A stretch of DNA of 19,902 bases from JAAZAI01 sp050942875. GTDB lineage: Bacteria > Verrucomicrobiota > Kiritimatiellia > RFP12 > UBA3636. The DNA lies in NCBI GenBank assembly GCA_050942875.1, contig JBMNOD010000063.1, forward strand, positions 1-19,902. Direction: 5' to 3'. This document shows positions 1 to 6,961 of the stretch, piece by piece. Below the pieces are notes generated by a model. That model was not told the DNA's origin and made no database searches. It was given only the letters and a program-made list of their open reading frames with translations. Position 1 is the stretch's first letter, and the number at the start of each line of letters is the position of its first letter. A program made the translations under genes and the position numbers.

Positions 1-335
1 CCGAACGGTCAAACACGGCTCCAGCGACGTCCAAAGCCGTCGCAGCATGGCCGAATTCCCCGGCGGCAGACTCGCCCTTCGAAAATCATGCCATCTTGGG
101 ACAGGCTCTACGTAGGATTGCTTGACTTCCTGCTCGACCCGGATCTTCTGTAGTTCTCGTGTAATTCTCGATTTGCGCTGGTTGTCCGAAATTCGCCAGG
201 CACCTTCGTTGAACCTTGCCCTGTTTGCCGTCCTGTGTCATAATAAAAGCGTTTCGAGGCGGAGCTTTTAGCACGACGCCATGACCCGCAGACTTAAAAT
301 TACCAGCCCTTCCGTATATTCAGCCTTTTTCAATC
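1..335. other. Left-edge region with no recognised gene
   Basis: No protein family is recognisable in this 335-base stretch on either strand. One + strand frame is open from the window edge to a stop at 151-153, so it could be the tail of a gene that begins outside the window, but its 50 residues resemble nothing I know. A 62-codon - strand frame over 86-274 has no convincing ribosome site or motif and is not called. A hairpin with 7-bp arms (TAAAAGC at 244-250, GCTTTTA at 264-270, 13-base loop) lies midway. The last 40 bases before the methyltransferase are AT-rich and hold its probable promoter. Confidence 0.4.
294..320 (+). promoter_or_regulatory. Possible promoter of the restriction-modification genes
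   Basis: TATATT at 315-320 is a good -10 match, with TTAAAA at 294-299 as a poor -35 at only 15 bases spacing. Transcription would start about 8 bases before the methyltransferase ATG at 336. No Shine-Dalgarno sequence is visible before that ATG, so the message may be leaderless or nearly so. This is inference from spacing only. Confidence 0.3.
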
Positions 336-1604
336 ATGAGCACGAGCAACCCTGCATCTGTCAATACGATCTACGACAGGCAGCCCAAGCCTGCCATTCC
401 TATTGATATTATTGCACCGGCCCTTGAAGATCGGGCGGTTGTTTCCCATTGCTTCCACAATTTAGGCACGCCTTTTGCCCAGCCTTACCAGTCACGAGCG
501 CTCGAAGTGCTTGCTGAAACGTTCACCGGGGAATCGCTCGGCATTATGGAGCAAGGCCAGCAGGCATTGTTCACGGAATTGTTTGACGTCCCATTTGCGC
601 CTCCTAAAAGCTGCAAGTTCACTTTCATCGACCTCTTTGCTGGAATAGGTGGATTTCGCCTTGCAATGCAAAAGGCCGGGGGGAAATGCGTGTTTTCTTC
701 CGAATGGGATGAAAACGCCCAAAAAACATACTTCGCAAATTATGGAGAGCTGCCTTTCGGCGACATCACCAAGGAAGAGGTGAAGAAATTCATACCGGAT
801 CAATTCGACGTCCTGTGCGGGGGCTTCCCGTGCCAGCCGTTTTCATTGGCTGGCGTGTCTAAAAAAAATTCCATGGGGAAAAAGCACGGGTTCGAAGACA
901 AGACGCAAGGGACCCTGTTTTTCGACATCAAGGACATCTTGATGCGGAAACGTCCGCCTGCATTCATGCTTGAGAACGTCAAGAACCTTCTTCGCCATGA
1001 TTCAGGAAGAACTTTCGAGATCATCCGGCAGACACTTGAAGACGATTTAGGCTACGTCGTGAATTGGAAAGTCGTTGACGGGAGCAACTGGATCCCTCAG
1101 CGTCGAGAACGAATTTTCATCGTCGGATACAATCCAAGGCGGGTTGAAATCGCGAAAGACGAAATCATCATCCCAAGCCACCCTGAAGAGGGGTATGTCA
1201 AGCCGCAGCTGCAAGACATCATCCTTGAAAAAGTGGACGGCCATACGCTCGGCCCCGGAACATGGGCAACCTTGCAGCGTCACAAAGCGCATCACGCCCG
1301 TGTGGGAAACGGGTTCGGATATGGGTTGCTTTCCGTGCCCATTCGGAAAGACGAAGTCACTCGGACGATTTCGGCCAGATACCACAAGGATGGAGCCGAA
1401 ATCCTCATTGAGCAACCTGGTGATCGACCGCGCCGCCTGACCGTTGAGGAGGCGATGCAGTTGCAAGGGTTCCCTCCCGACAAGTTCGTTTTTCCCGTGT
1501 CGCAAACCCAGGCATACCGCCAGATTGGAAACAGCGTCGTTTGGCCCGCGGTCCATTCATGCGCCAGGGAAATTGCACGAGTGCTCGAGGAGCGGATGAA
1601 ATGA
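336..1604 (+). CDS. DNA (cytosine-5) methyltransferase, Dcm/M.EcoRII type
   Basis: Transfers a methyl group from S-adenosylmethionine to carbon 5 of cytosine in double-stranded DNA and protects sites from the partner endonuclease. The 422-residue protein has the motifs in order: FIDLFAGIGG (97-106, AdoMet binding), GGFPCQPFS (162-170, nucleophile Cys166), ENVKN (213-217), QRRERIFIVG (255-264) and RQIGNSVV (395-402). The segment from GFPCQPFSLAGVSKKNS through HGF and TQGTLFFD, and the recognition region GNGFGYG...VTRT.SARY.KDGAEILI (about 324-358), follow E. coli Dcm closely as I recall it. Methylation of CCWGG is therefore the likely specificity (inference). About 95 residues precede motif I, as in Dcm and M.EcoRII. 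Its stop codon overlaps the endonuclease start as ATGA, suggesting coupled translation. Base composition is clearly more AT-rich than the genes to the right. Confidence 0.95.
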   Translation: MSTSNPASVNTIYDRQPKPAIPIDIIAPALEDRAVVSHCFHNLGTPFAQPYQSRALEVLAETFTGESLGIMEQGQQALFTELFDVPFAPPKSCKFTFIDLFAGIGGFRLAMQKAGGKCVFSSEWDENAQKTYFANYGELPFGDITKEEVKKFIPDQFDVLCGGFPCQPFSLAGVSKKNSMGKKHGFEDKTQGTLFFDIKDILMRKRPPAFMLENVKNLLRHDSGRTFEIIRQTLEDDLGYVVNWKVVDGSNWIPQRRERIFIVGYNPRRVEIAKDEIIIPSHPEEGYVKPQLQDIILEKVDGHTLGPGTWATLQRHKAHHARVGNGFGYGLLSVPIRKDEVTRTISARYHKDGAEILIEQPGDRPRRLTVEEAMQLQGFPPDKFVFPVSQTQAYRQIGNSVVWPAVHSCAREIARVLEERMK

Positions 1605-2818
1605 CATTCAAATATGGTGTGCTGGCCGACTATTTTGATGGAATCGGGTTCAAGAGACTTAAACCAGTGGAAATCGACCCCGAAAGCTCCAATGGGCATG
1701 AGTTCCACGGAGTAACCATTTTCAGGGAGATCCTCGGCACTGAACGGAAGCGCTTTCAGACACGGATGATCTATCTTTGCGATTCAGAAGGGGAAATCCT
1801 CGAAGACCGCCCTGAATTGACTTGGTATGATGCAAGGGAACGCCATCCCACGCGATCGGAGTTCAGATTGTATTATAAAAATTCCGTGTGCATTGACAAG
1901 GCGCGACCAGAAGATCTAATGGTTCTATGCGTGAACAAGGCCAAGGACGAAGAAACAAGAACACTAACCGTGTTGATCGCAAAACATGGCGACACAATCG
2001 AGAGCCAGCTGGCATGGCTTTTTGGGATTGAGCTTGCCGGTGTCACTGAACGCGGCATGGTTCAGCATGAAAACGACAGGCCGGTAAACTTTTACATGGA
2101 GATCATCCTCGAAAGAATCGGAATTTCCCTGCTGGACGATGACGATGCGTTGTTATCTAGGCTGGTCGAAAAATTCAACGGCCGGTTCCCGTCAACTGCA
2201 AGCTTTTCGGCTTTCGCACGAGAGGTCGTCCCCGAAGTCAACTGCAAAGACGATGTTGATGGCGCCGTGAGCGCGTGGATGGAAAGCGAAGAACGCGCTT
2301 TCCGTTGTTTGGAAAGACACATTGTAAAACATCGCATCGAACAAGGCTTTACAAGGGTGGAGGACTTTATCGACTTCTCTTTAAGTGTCCAAAACAGGCG
2401 AAAATCACGTGCGGGCCACGCCCTTGAAAACCACCTGCGCCATCTTTTCCAGACGCTTGGCATCCGTTACTCGCACAATCAAATCACTGAAAACAGATCG
2501 CGCCCCGACTTCCTTTTCCCGGGAATCAAAGAATACAGAGATCCCGGCTTCCCAACATTGTCTTTGTCGATGCTTGGAGTCAAGACAAGCTGCAAGGAAC
2601 GGTGGCGTCAAGTCCTGAGCGAAGCCCAGCGCCTATCCAAAAAACACTTGCTGACACTTGAGCCCGGAATCAGCACGACGCAAACTGACGAAATGAGGAG
2701 CTTTAGCTTGCAGCTTGTCGTTCCCAGGCAGATATTTGATTCCTATACGTCGCGACAGCAGTCCTGGTTGATGTCAATCAGCGACTTCACCCAGCATGTG
2801 AAAACCCTTCAGGATTAA
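1601..2818 (+). CDS. EcoRII-type restriction endonuclease
   Basis: Type IIE-like endonuclease, expected to cut unmethylated CCWGG DNA. The 405-residue length nearly equals EcoRII (404). The C-terminal half carries the EcoRII catalytic region: NRRKSRAGHALENHLRHLF (265-283), then ITENRSRPDFLFPG (295-308, Asp303), then MLGVKTSCKERWRQVLSEA (324-342, Lys328), then HLLTLEPGIS and LQLVVP. This is the PD-(D/E)xK-like core. The N-terminal 150 residues should be the B3-like DNA-binding effector domain that in EcoRII autoinhibits the enzyme; a FRLYY stretch lies at 88-92, but similarity is weaker here. The frame is open upstream to 1541. I chose the ATG at 1601 because it forms an ATGA overlap with the methyltransferase stop and sits 8 bases after an AGGAG ribosome site. 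A nested hairpin follows the stop. Confidence 0.93.
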   Translation: MTFKYGVLADYFDGIGFKRLKPVEIDPESSNGHEFHGVTIFREILGTERKRFQTRMIYLCDSEGEILEDRPELTWYDARERHPTRSEFRLYYKNSVCIDKARPEDLMVLCVNKAKDEETRTLTVLIAKHGDTIESQLAWLFGIELAGVTERGMVQHENDRPVNFYMEIILERIGISLLDDDDALLSRLVEKFNGRFPSTASFSAFAREVVPEVNCKDDVDGAVSAWMESEERAFRCLERHIVKHRIEQGFTRVEDFIDFSLSVQNRRKSRAGHALENHLRHLFQTLGIRYSHNQITENRSRPDFLFPGIKEYRDPGFPTLSLSMLGVKTSCKERWRQVLSEAQRLSKKHLLTLEPGISTTQTDEMRSFSLQLVVPRQIFDSYTSRQQSWLMSISDFTQHVKTLQD

Positions 2819-2823
2819 ACGCC

Positions 2824-2885
2824 TTTTGCGTCAACGTTTGCATTTTATGCTCGCAACCTACGAATATCGTAGGTTTTACGCAAAA
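2824..2885. terminator. Nested hairpin between convergent genes
   Basis: Inner stem AACCTACG (2855-2862) with CGTAGGTT (2868-2875), perfect 8 bp, loop AATAT. Outer stem TTTTGCGT (2824-2831) with ACGCAAAA (2878-2885), also perfect 8 bp. It lies 5 bases past the endonuclease stop and 43 bases past the stop of the convergent CLC gene, so it may end transcription from both sides. The inner stem is followed by only a short T run on the + strand. Confidence 0.6.
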
Positions 2886-2928
2886 CCATACGCTTCTTGA
2901 GAACCAAAAAACAAGACGAAATCACGTT

Positions 2929-4776
2929 TCACCGCGTCTCGCGCATTTCGCGCTGGTAGGCGTCGACGATGTCGTTGTGCGAGACGATGCCGATCGGCTG
3001 GTTCCGGGCCGGCCCCGCCGCGACCACGATGTCCTCCGCGTCCTCCGAATCGAGCAGCCGGAGCACGGTGTTCAGGACGTCGCCCTCCGTCACGACCGCG
3101 TGGCGCTGCACCGTCAAATCGTCCACCATCAGCGTCTGGCGCAAGGCGGGGTCGGCGGGAAGGACCGACCGCAGGTCGTTGCGCGAGACGATGCCCGTCA
3201 TCAAACCGTCGGAGCCGACGACCGGAAACACCGTCTGCCCGCCCGAGGCGATGACGTCCACGAGATCGTCGAGCGGCGTGTCGCCGCGGACCGTGACGAA
3301 GGCGGCGGGGGATTCGCGCGCCTCGAGCACCTGCCGGACGGTGATGCTGTGGAGCACCCCCGAGATCATGCGTCCGCGGTGGATCGGCGCCTCGAAGCGG
3401 TTGGCAAGCTGGCTGCGGTAGAGCGAGACCTTGCGGGAGAGCATGTAGGCGATGATGCACACCCACATCGACGGCACGAGCAGCCGGTAGTTGCCGGTCA
3501 TCTCGCCGACCATGAGGATCGTGCTGATCGGCGTCTTGGCCGCGCACCCGAAGAACGCCACCATGCCCACCAGCGTGAACGCGCCCACGGGCACGTTCCA
3601 CGACGGCAGCAGTGCCGAAAAGGCGATGCCCGCCGCGCCGCCGAGCGCGCCGCCCACGACGATCGCAGGCCCGAAAATGCCGCCCGAGCCGCCCGAGCCG
3701 ACGGTGAAGGAGGTCGTCAGCGTCTTGAGCACGAAGACGCCGGCGAGCAGCATGAACGCCGCCCGCCCTTCGCCGGGCGCGAAGTGCGGCTCGTAGCGCA
3801 GCGCCTCCTGGATGACGCCGTAGCCCGAGCCGATCGCCGGAAGGAAGAAGAAGCCCACGATGCCCGTCAGGAGCCCGCCCAGCGCCGGCTTGAGCACGCG
3901 CGGCATCTTGAGCCGCTTGAACGCGTCGTGCGCCTGGTAGAAGCTCCACGTGTAGAAGCGCGCGCCGCCCGCCAGGATCACGGCCAGCACGATGTAGAGG
4001 AGCAGCATCTTCGGGCGGTGGAAGATGTTCTCGGGCGTCTCGAAAAGCGCGTGGAACCCGAACACCTTGGAGAAGATCGCATGGCCGCTGACCGAGGCGA
4101 TGACGGACGGCACCAGCACCTCGTACTCGAAGTCCAGGTCGCGGTAGAGCACTTCCGCCGCGAACAGCGCGCCCGCCATGGGCGCATGGAAGAGCGCCCC
4201 CACGCCGGCGCCCATCCCCGCCGCCATCAGCACGCGCCGGTCGCGCACCGAAAGCCCCAGCAGCGAGGCCACCGCCGAACCGAAGCCCGAGCCGATCTGC
4301 GTGATGGGGCCTTCGCAGCCCGCCGAGCCGCCGGTGCCGATGACGAGCGCCGTGGCGATCGCCTTGACGGGCGGCACCGCCGGGCGCACCTTGCCGCCCC
4401 GGAAGTGGTAGGCCTCGATCGCCGCATCCGTGCCATGCCCCTCCGCCTCGGGGGCGAATCGCAGCACGATCGCGCTCGAAACGAGGCCGCCGACCATCGG
4501 CAGCAGCAGGATCACCCAGCGCCGCACCTCGCCGACGCCGACCTCCGGCAAGTTATGGAACATCACCGGATCGCCGGCGGGCGCCGGAGGGACGTAGTTC
4601 GCCAGGACGCCGAGGAAGAACCACTGCGCAAGCTGCAGCAGCGACACAAGCGCCACCGCGCCCAACCCCGCCACAAGCCCCACGATGGCGCTCAGCACCA
4701 GCGTGCGCAGAATCCCGAGCCCCTCCGTGGCGGGCTCGTTCCGAAAATCATCCAGCCAGCGCTTCAACGCACTCAT
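2929..4776 (-). CDS. CLC chloride channel/transporter with C-terminal CBS pair
   Basis: Inner-membrane chloride channel or Cl-/H+ exchanger of the CLC family, 615 residues. CLC selectivity elements appear in order: GHGTDAAI (113-120), GTGGSAGCEGPITQIGSGFG (147-166, with Glu155 at the gating-glutamate position) and FTVGSGGSGGIFGPAIVVGG (357-376). Many hydrophobic helices fill residues 20-450. Two CBS domains (about 475-540 and 550-610), which in this family usually bind adenine nucleotides and adjust gating, form the cytoplasmic tail. The GHGTD variant of the first motif is, from memory, usual in the CLC-CBS subgroup. The frame is open to 5004, but the upstream part reads Gly/Arg-rich antisense of rnc. 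The ATG at 4776 overlaps the rnc stop as ATGA and gives a normal CLC N-terminus. Transport direction and role (acid or salt stress) cannot be read from sequence. Confidence 0.93.
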   Translation of the reverse strand: MSALKRWLDDFRNEPATEGLGILRTLVLSAIVGLVAGLGAVALVSLLQLAQWFFLGVLANYVPPAPAGDPVMFHNLPEVGVGEVRRWVILLLPMVGGLVSSAIVLRFAPEAEGHGTDAAIEAYHFRGGKVRPAVPPVKAIATALVIGTGGSAGCEGPITQIGSGFGSAVASLLGLSVRDRRVLMAAGMGAGVGALFHAPMAGALFAAEVLYRDLDFEYEVLVPSVIASVSGHAIFSKVFGFHALFETPENIFHRPKMLLLYIVLAVILAGGARFYTWSFYQAHDAFKRLKMPRVLKPALGGLLTGIVGFFFLPAIGSGYGVIQEALRYEPHFAPGEGRAAFMLLAGVFVLKTLTTSFTVGSGGSGGIFGPAIVVGGALGGAAGIAFSALLPSWNVPVGAFTLVGMVAFFGCAAKTPISTILMVGEMTGNYRLLVPSMWVCIIAYMLSRKVSLYRSQLANRFEAPIHRGRMISGVLHSITVRQVLEARESPAAFVTVRGDTPLDDLVDVIASGGQTVFPVVGSDGLMTGIVSRNDLRSVLPADPALRQTLMVDDLTVQRHAVVTEGDVLNTVLRLLDSEDAEDIVVAAGPARNQPIGIVSHNDIVDAYQREMRETR

Positions 4777-5489
4777 GCTTCCCGTTCCTTCAACTGCTTC
4801 AGCAGCGCGGCGGCGGCCGCCGCCTGCGCCGCGCGTTTCGAGGCGCCCGACCCTTCGGCCGCCAGCGCCTCCCCCACCGTCACCCGCGCCGTGAAAACCC
4901 GGTTGTGGACCGGGCCCGTCTCGGCGAGCGTCTCGTAAACCGGATCGACGCCGTGGTTCTTGATCGCCAGGTTCTGCAGCTTCCCCTTGGGGTTGTCGAT
5001 CCACGGATCGTGCGCGAGATTCGCGACCTCGTCCGCGAACACGCGCTCGAAGACCGCCGACACCGCGTCAAACCCGCCGTCGATGTACACCGCGCCGAGG
5101 ATCGATTCAAAGGCGTCCGAAAGATCCGACTCGCGGTCGCGCCCCCCCGTGATCTCCTCGCCGCGCCCCAGCAAAAGCGCCGGCCCCAGCCCCAGCGCGC
5201 GCGCCTTCGCGGCGAGCGCCGCGCCGTTGGCGATGGACGCCCGCAGGATGGTGAGCATCCCCTCGGGATGATCCTCGTGCGCGTGGTAAATGCAGTCCGC
5301 CAGCAGAAACCCGAGCACGGCGTCGCCCAGGAACTCCAGCCGCTGGTTGTCGGCCCCGGCCTGGCGCTCCGTCCGGTACGACGGATGCGTCAGCGCCGTC
5401 CGCAACAAGGCCGGATCGCGGAACGCATAGCCCAGCGCCCGCTCCAGATCGGCGACCGCCGCCGCCCATGATGTGTCGTTTGCGTCCAT
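4773..5489 (-). CDS. rnc: Ribonuclease III
   Basis: Cleaves double-stranded RNA in rRNA precursors and regulatory duplexes, in the cytoplasm as a dimer. The 238-residue length is typical. The family signature NQRLEFLGDAVLG covers 48-60, with Glu52 and Asp56 as metal ligands. The second acidic pair is in SDAFESILGAVYIDGG (Asp125, Glu128). The first acidic position of the signature is Gln49, a common variant. A double-stranded RNA-binding domain fills about 162-236 and ends in the expected Ala/Lys-rich helix (GSGASKRAAQAAAAAALL). The gene starts 6 bases after the xerD stop and overlaps the CLC start by 4 bases, so it sits in the middle of a translationally coupled operon. A GAGG ribosome site is present but about 14 bases from the ATG, so reinitiation after xerD is likely. 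Confidence 0.96.
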   Translation of the reverse strand: MDANDTSWAAAVADLERALGYAFRDPALLRTALTHPSYRTERQAGADNQRLEFLGDAVLGFLLADCIYHAHEDHPEGMLTILRASIANGAALAAKARALGLGPALLLGRGEEITGGRDRESDLSDAFESILGAVYIDGGFDAVSAVFERVFADEVANLAHDPWIDNPKGKLQNLAIKNHGVDPVYETLAETGPVHNRVFTARVTVGEALAAEGSGASKRAAQAAAAAALLKQLKEREA

Positions 5490-5495
5490 GCGTCG

Positions 5496-6398
5496 CTAGG
5501 CCCTCGGGTGGAATTGCGCATGCGCGCCGTGCAGGCGGCGCGCGTCGAGATGCGTGTAGATCTGCGTCGTGCCGATGTCGGCATGCCCCAGCATCTCCTG
5601 GATGGCGCGGATGGGCGCGCCGTTGGCGAGCAGGTGCGTGGCGAAGGAGTGCCGCAGCCAATGCGGCGAAACCGCCTCGGCAAGCCCCGCCTTGGCGGCG
5701 TTGCGCTTGACGATCCCCCACACGCCCGCGCGGGTCAGCGCCGCGCCGCGGGGGTTGAGGAACACGGCGGCCTCGGCGGCCGCCGGACGGTACGCCGGGC
5801 GCGACTCCGCGAGGTAGCGCTTGAGCGCCGCCTCGGCCGACGCGCCGAGCGGCACCACGCGCACCTTCGCGCCCTTGCCCCGGCAGCGCACCAGCGCCTC
5901 CTCGAAGCGCAGCGCGTCGAGCGCCAGCTCCGCCAGCTCGGAGACGCGAAGCCCGCAGGCGTAGAAAAGCTCCAGGATCGCGCGGTCGCGCAGGCCGTCG
6001 CGCGTGTCGTCGGACGGCGCGGCCAGCAGCCGCGCCACGTCCGCCTCGCTCAGCGCATGCGGCAGGATCCGGCTGCGACGCCCCGCCGCGATGGGCGCCG
6101 CCACATCGACGGGCACAAGCCCCTCCGCGCGCAGGTAGGCGAAGAAGACCTTGATCGCCACCAGCCGCCGCGCCAGCGTCGAATCGGCAAGCCCCGCCTG
6201 CCGCCCCTCCTCCTGGAAGCCGAGGATGTGGTCCGACGTCGCCCGGCGGAACGACGGACGCCCCCCCTCCTCGACGCCGCAATCGACCAGGAAGCGCGCA
6301 AACTGCGTCAAGTCGGATTCATACGCCGAGCGGGTCTTGTCGGCAAGCCCCCGCTCGAACGCGAGAAAGTCGATGAACTGGCTAATCTCCGGCGACAC
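5496..6398 (-). CDS. xerD: Tyrosine recombinase, XerC/XerD type
   Basis: Site-specific recombinase that resolves chromosome dimers at dif together with its partner Xer protein. The 300-residue size is standard. The N-terminal SAM-like core-binding domain covers about 1-105. The catalytic domain shows the full set: Arg151 (YACGLRVSELAEL), Lys175 (RGKGAKVR), His246 and Arg249 (SPHWLRHSFATHLL), His272 (MLGHADIGTTQ) and Tyr281 (IYTHLD). It ends in HPRA like other Xer proteins. LPHALSEADV and the SPHWLRHSFATHLL context fit XerD slightly better than XerC; the assignment between the two is tentative. The start overlaps the end of the upstream lipoprotein gene by 17 bases, and rnc follows after 6 bases. 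It looks like a housekeeping Xer rather than an integron or phage integrase, because no attachment site or cargo is nearby. Confidence 0.92.
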   Translation of the reverse strand: MSPEISQFIDFLAFERGLADKTRSAYESDLTQFARFLVDCGVEEGGRPSFRRATSDHILGFQEEGRQAGLADSTLARRLVAIKVFFAYLRAEGLVPVDVAAPIAAGRRSRILPHALSEADVARLLAAPSDDTRDGLRDRAILELFYACGLRVSELAELALDALRFEEALVRCRGKGAKVRVVPLGASAEAALKRYLAESRPAYRPAAAEAAVFLNPRGAALTRAGVWGIVKRNAAKAGLAEAVSPHWLRHSFATHLLANGAPIRAIQEMLGHADIGTTQIYTHLDARRLHGAHAQFHPRA

Positions 6399-6735
6399 GG
6401 CACTCGGGCGGCAGCTTGGCGGCGGCCTCGGGATTGGCGGGGAACGGGCCGGCGGCGAAGCCGGCCTGGGCGATGGCGTCCTCTAGGTTCTTCGTGCCGA
6501 CCTTCATCGAATCGTAGCGCACCACGAGCGTGCCCGTGGCGAAATCGACGGAGACGATCTCGAGGTGCTCCCGCCCCGGCAACGCCTGGAGCGCCTGGAG
6601 CACGACCCGCTCGCACGCCTCGTTGCGGACGTCCGGCGCGACGATCGTCGCCTCGCGGACGTCTTTTGTACGACACCCCGCGACGAGCGCCGCCACGACG
6701 GCAACCTGAAGAAAAAGGGAAGCAGCAGATTTCAT
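6382..6735 (-). CDS. Lipoprotein with HMA-like domain lacking one metal cysteine
   Basis: A 117-residue protein with a lipoprotein signal peptide: MKSAASLFLQ then a hydrophobic stretch ending in the lipobox VAGC, so Cys21 would be lipidated. The mature part resembles a heavy-metal-associated (ferredoxin-like) fold: ACERVVLQALQALPG (40-54), VDFATGTLVVRYD (62-74), then LEDAIAQAGFAAG (83-95). Ordinary HMA domains bind metal through CxxC before the first helix. Here only the second cysteine (Cys41) remains and the first position is Asn; another Cys (112) lies near the end. Metal binding is therefore doubtful, or uses Cys41 and Cys112 together (inference). It is first in the operon lipoprotein-xerD-rnc-clc, its end overlapping xerD by 17 bases, under a TATAAT promoter next to its ATG. 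The link to the downstream genes is unclear. Confidence 0.75.
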   Translation of the reverse strand: MKSAASLFLQVAVVAALVAGCRTKDVREATIVAPDVRNEACERVVLQALQALPGREHLEIVSVDFATGTLVVRYDSMKVGTKNLEDAIAQAGFAAGPFPANPEAAAKLPPECRVAGD

Positions 6736-6743
6736 GGCCTTAG

Positions 6744-6772
6744 ATTATACCGTCCACCCGCCCCCGCCGCAA
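6744..6772 (-). promoter_or_regulatory. Promoter of the lipoprotein-xerD-rnc-clc operon
   Basis: On the - strand, TTGCGG (6767-6772) is followed after 17 bases by a perfect TATAAT (6744-6749). The -10 box ends only 8 bases before the ATG at 6735, so the transcript would start within a few bases of the start codon. AAGG lies just 2 bases from the ATG, too close for a normal ribosome site. A leaderless or near-leaderless message is implied. Confidence 0.55.
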
Positions 6773-6809
6773 GAACGGATTGACCTTCCCGGAACGACAA
6801 GTGACGACC

Positions 6810-6858
6810 GGATTTTATAACCCATTGAAAGAGCAAAATAGGGGACAGACCCCAAAAA
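6810..6858 (+). repeat. REP-like intergenic repeat, copy A
   Basis: Begins GGATTTTATAACCCATTGA and ends AAAATAGGGGACAGACCCC plus AAAAA. The core GGGGACAGACCCC (6841-6853) can fold as GGGG/CCCC around a 5-base loop. A second, near-identical full unit is at 10268-10337, and shorter or decayed copies are at 9485-9520 and 19027-19053. Such palindromes are typically moved by Y1 (RAYT) transposases, one of which lies at the right edge of the window. Read on the - strand it gives a spurious peptide containing GSVPYFAL. Confidence 0.8.
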
Positions 6859-6873
6859 TGTTCTGACCAGGCG

Positions 6874-6902
6874 TTGACATGACTCTGGCCTTCTGATAAA
6901 GT
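6874..6902 (+). promoter_or_regulatory. Probable promoter of the sugar kinase-mtlD genes
   Basis: A perfect -35 TTGACA (6874-6879) is followed after 17 bases by TAAAGT (6897-6902; 4 of 6 matches). This would put the RNA start about 50 bases before the kinase ATG. It lies just downstream of repeat copy A, so the repeat may have brought the -35 box or simply inserted beside it. Confidence 0.5.
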
Positions 6903-6961
6903 CAAATCGTCCGTTTTCAAAGTGGCAATGAGTGTTCAGGTCGCCTGGAGAAAATCGAGCC

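Noticed and set aside
86..274. 62-codon - strand frame upstream of the R-M genes
   Set aside because: No family resemblance, no ribosome site and no conserved context visible.
1..2818. Avoidance of CCWGG sites in and around the R-M genes
   Set aside because: Sites are present, for example at 196-200, 1564-1568 and 2763-2767, so no local avoidance can be claimed.
2977..4938. A 653-codon + strand open frame
   Set aside because: It lies antisense to the CLC and rnc genes, whose motifs are unmistakable, and its product is dominated by Arg, His, Asp and Ala, as expected for the reverse strand of a GC-rich gene.
5496..6398. Integrase of a mobile element or integron
   Set aside because: Size, motif spacing and operon with rnc fit a chromosomal Xer protein; no attachment site or cargo genes are seen.
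6732..6920. Small - strand frame over the 6736-6961 intergenic region
   Set aside because: Its sequence comes largely from repeat copy A and the promoter area, with no ribosome site.
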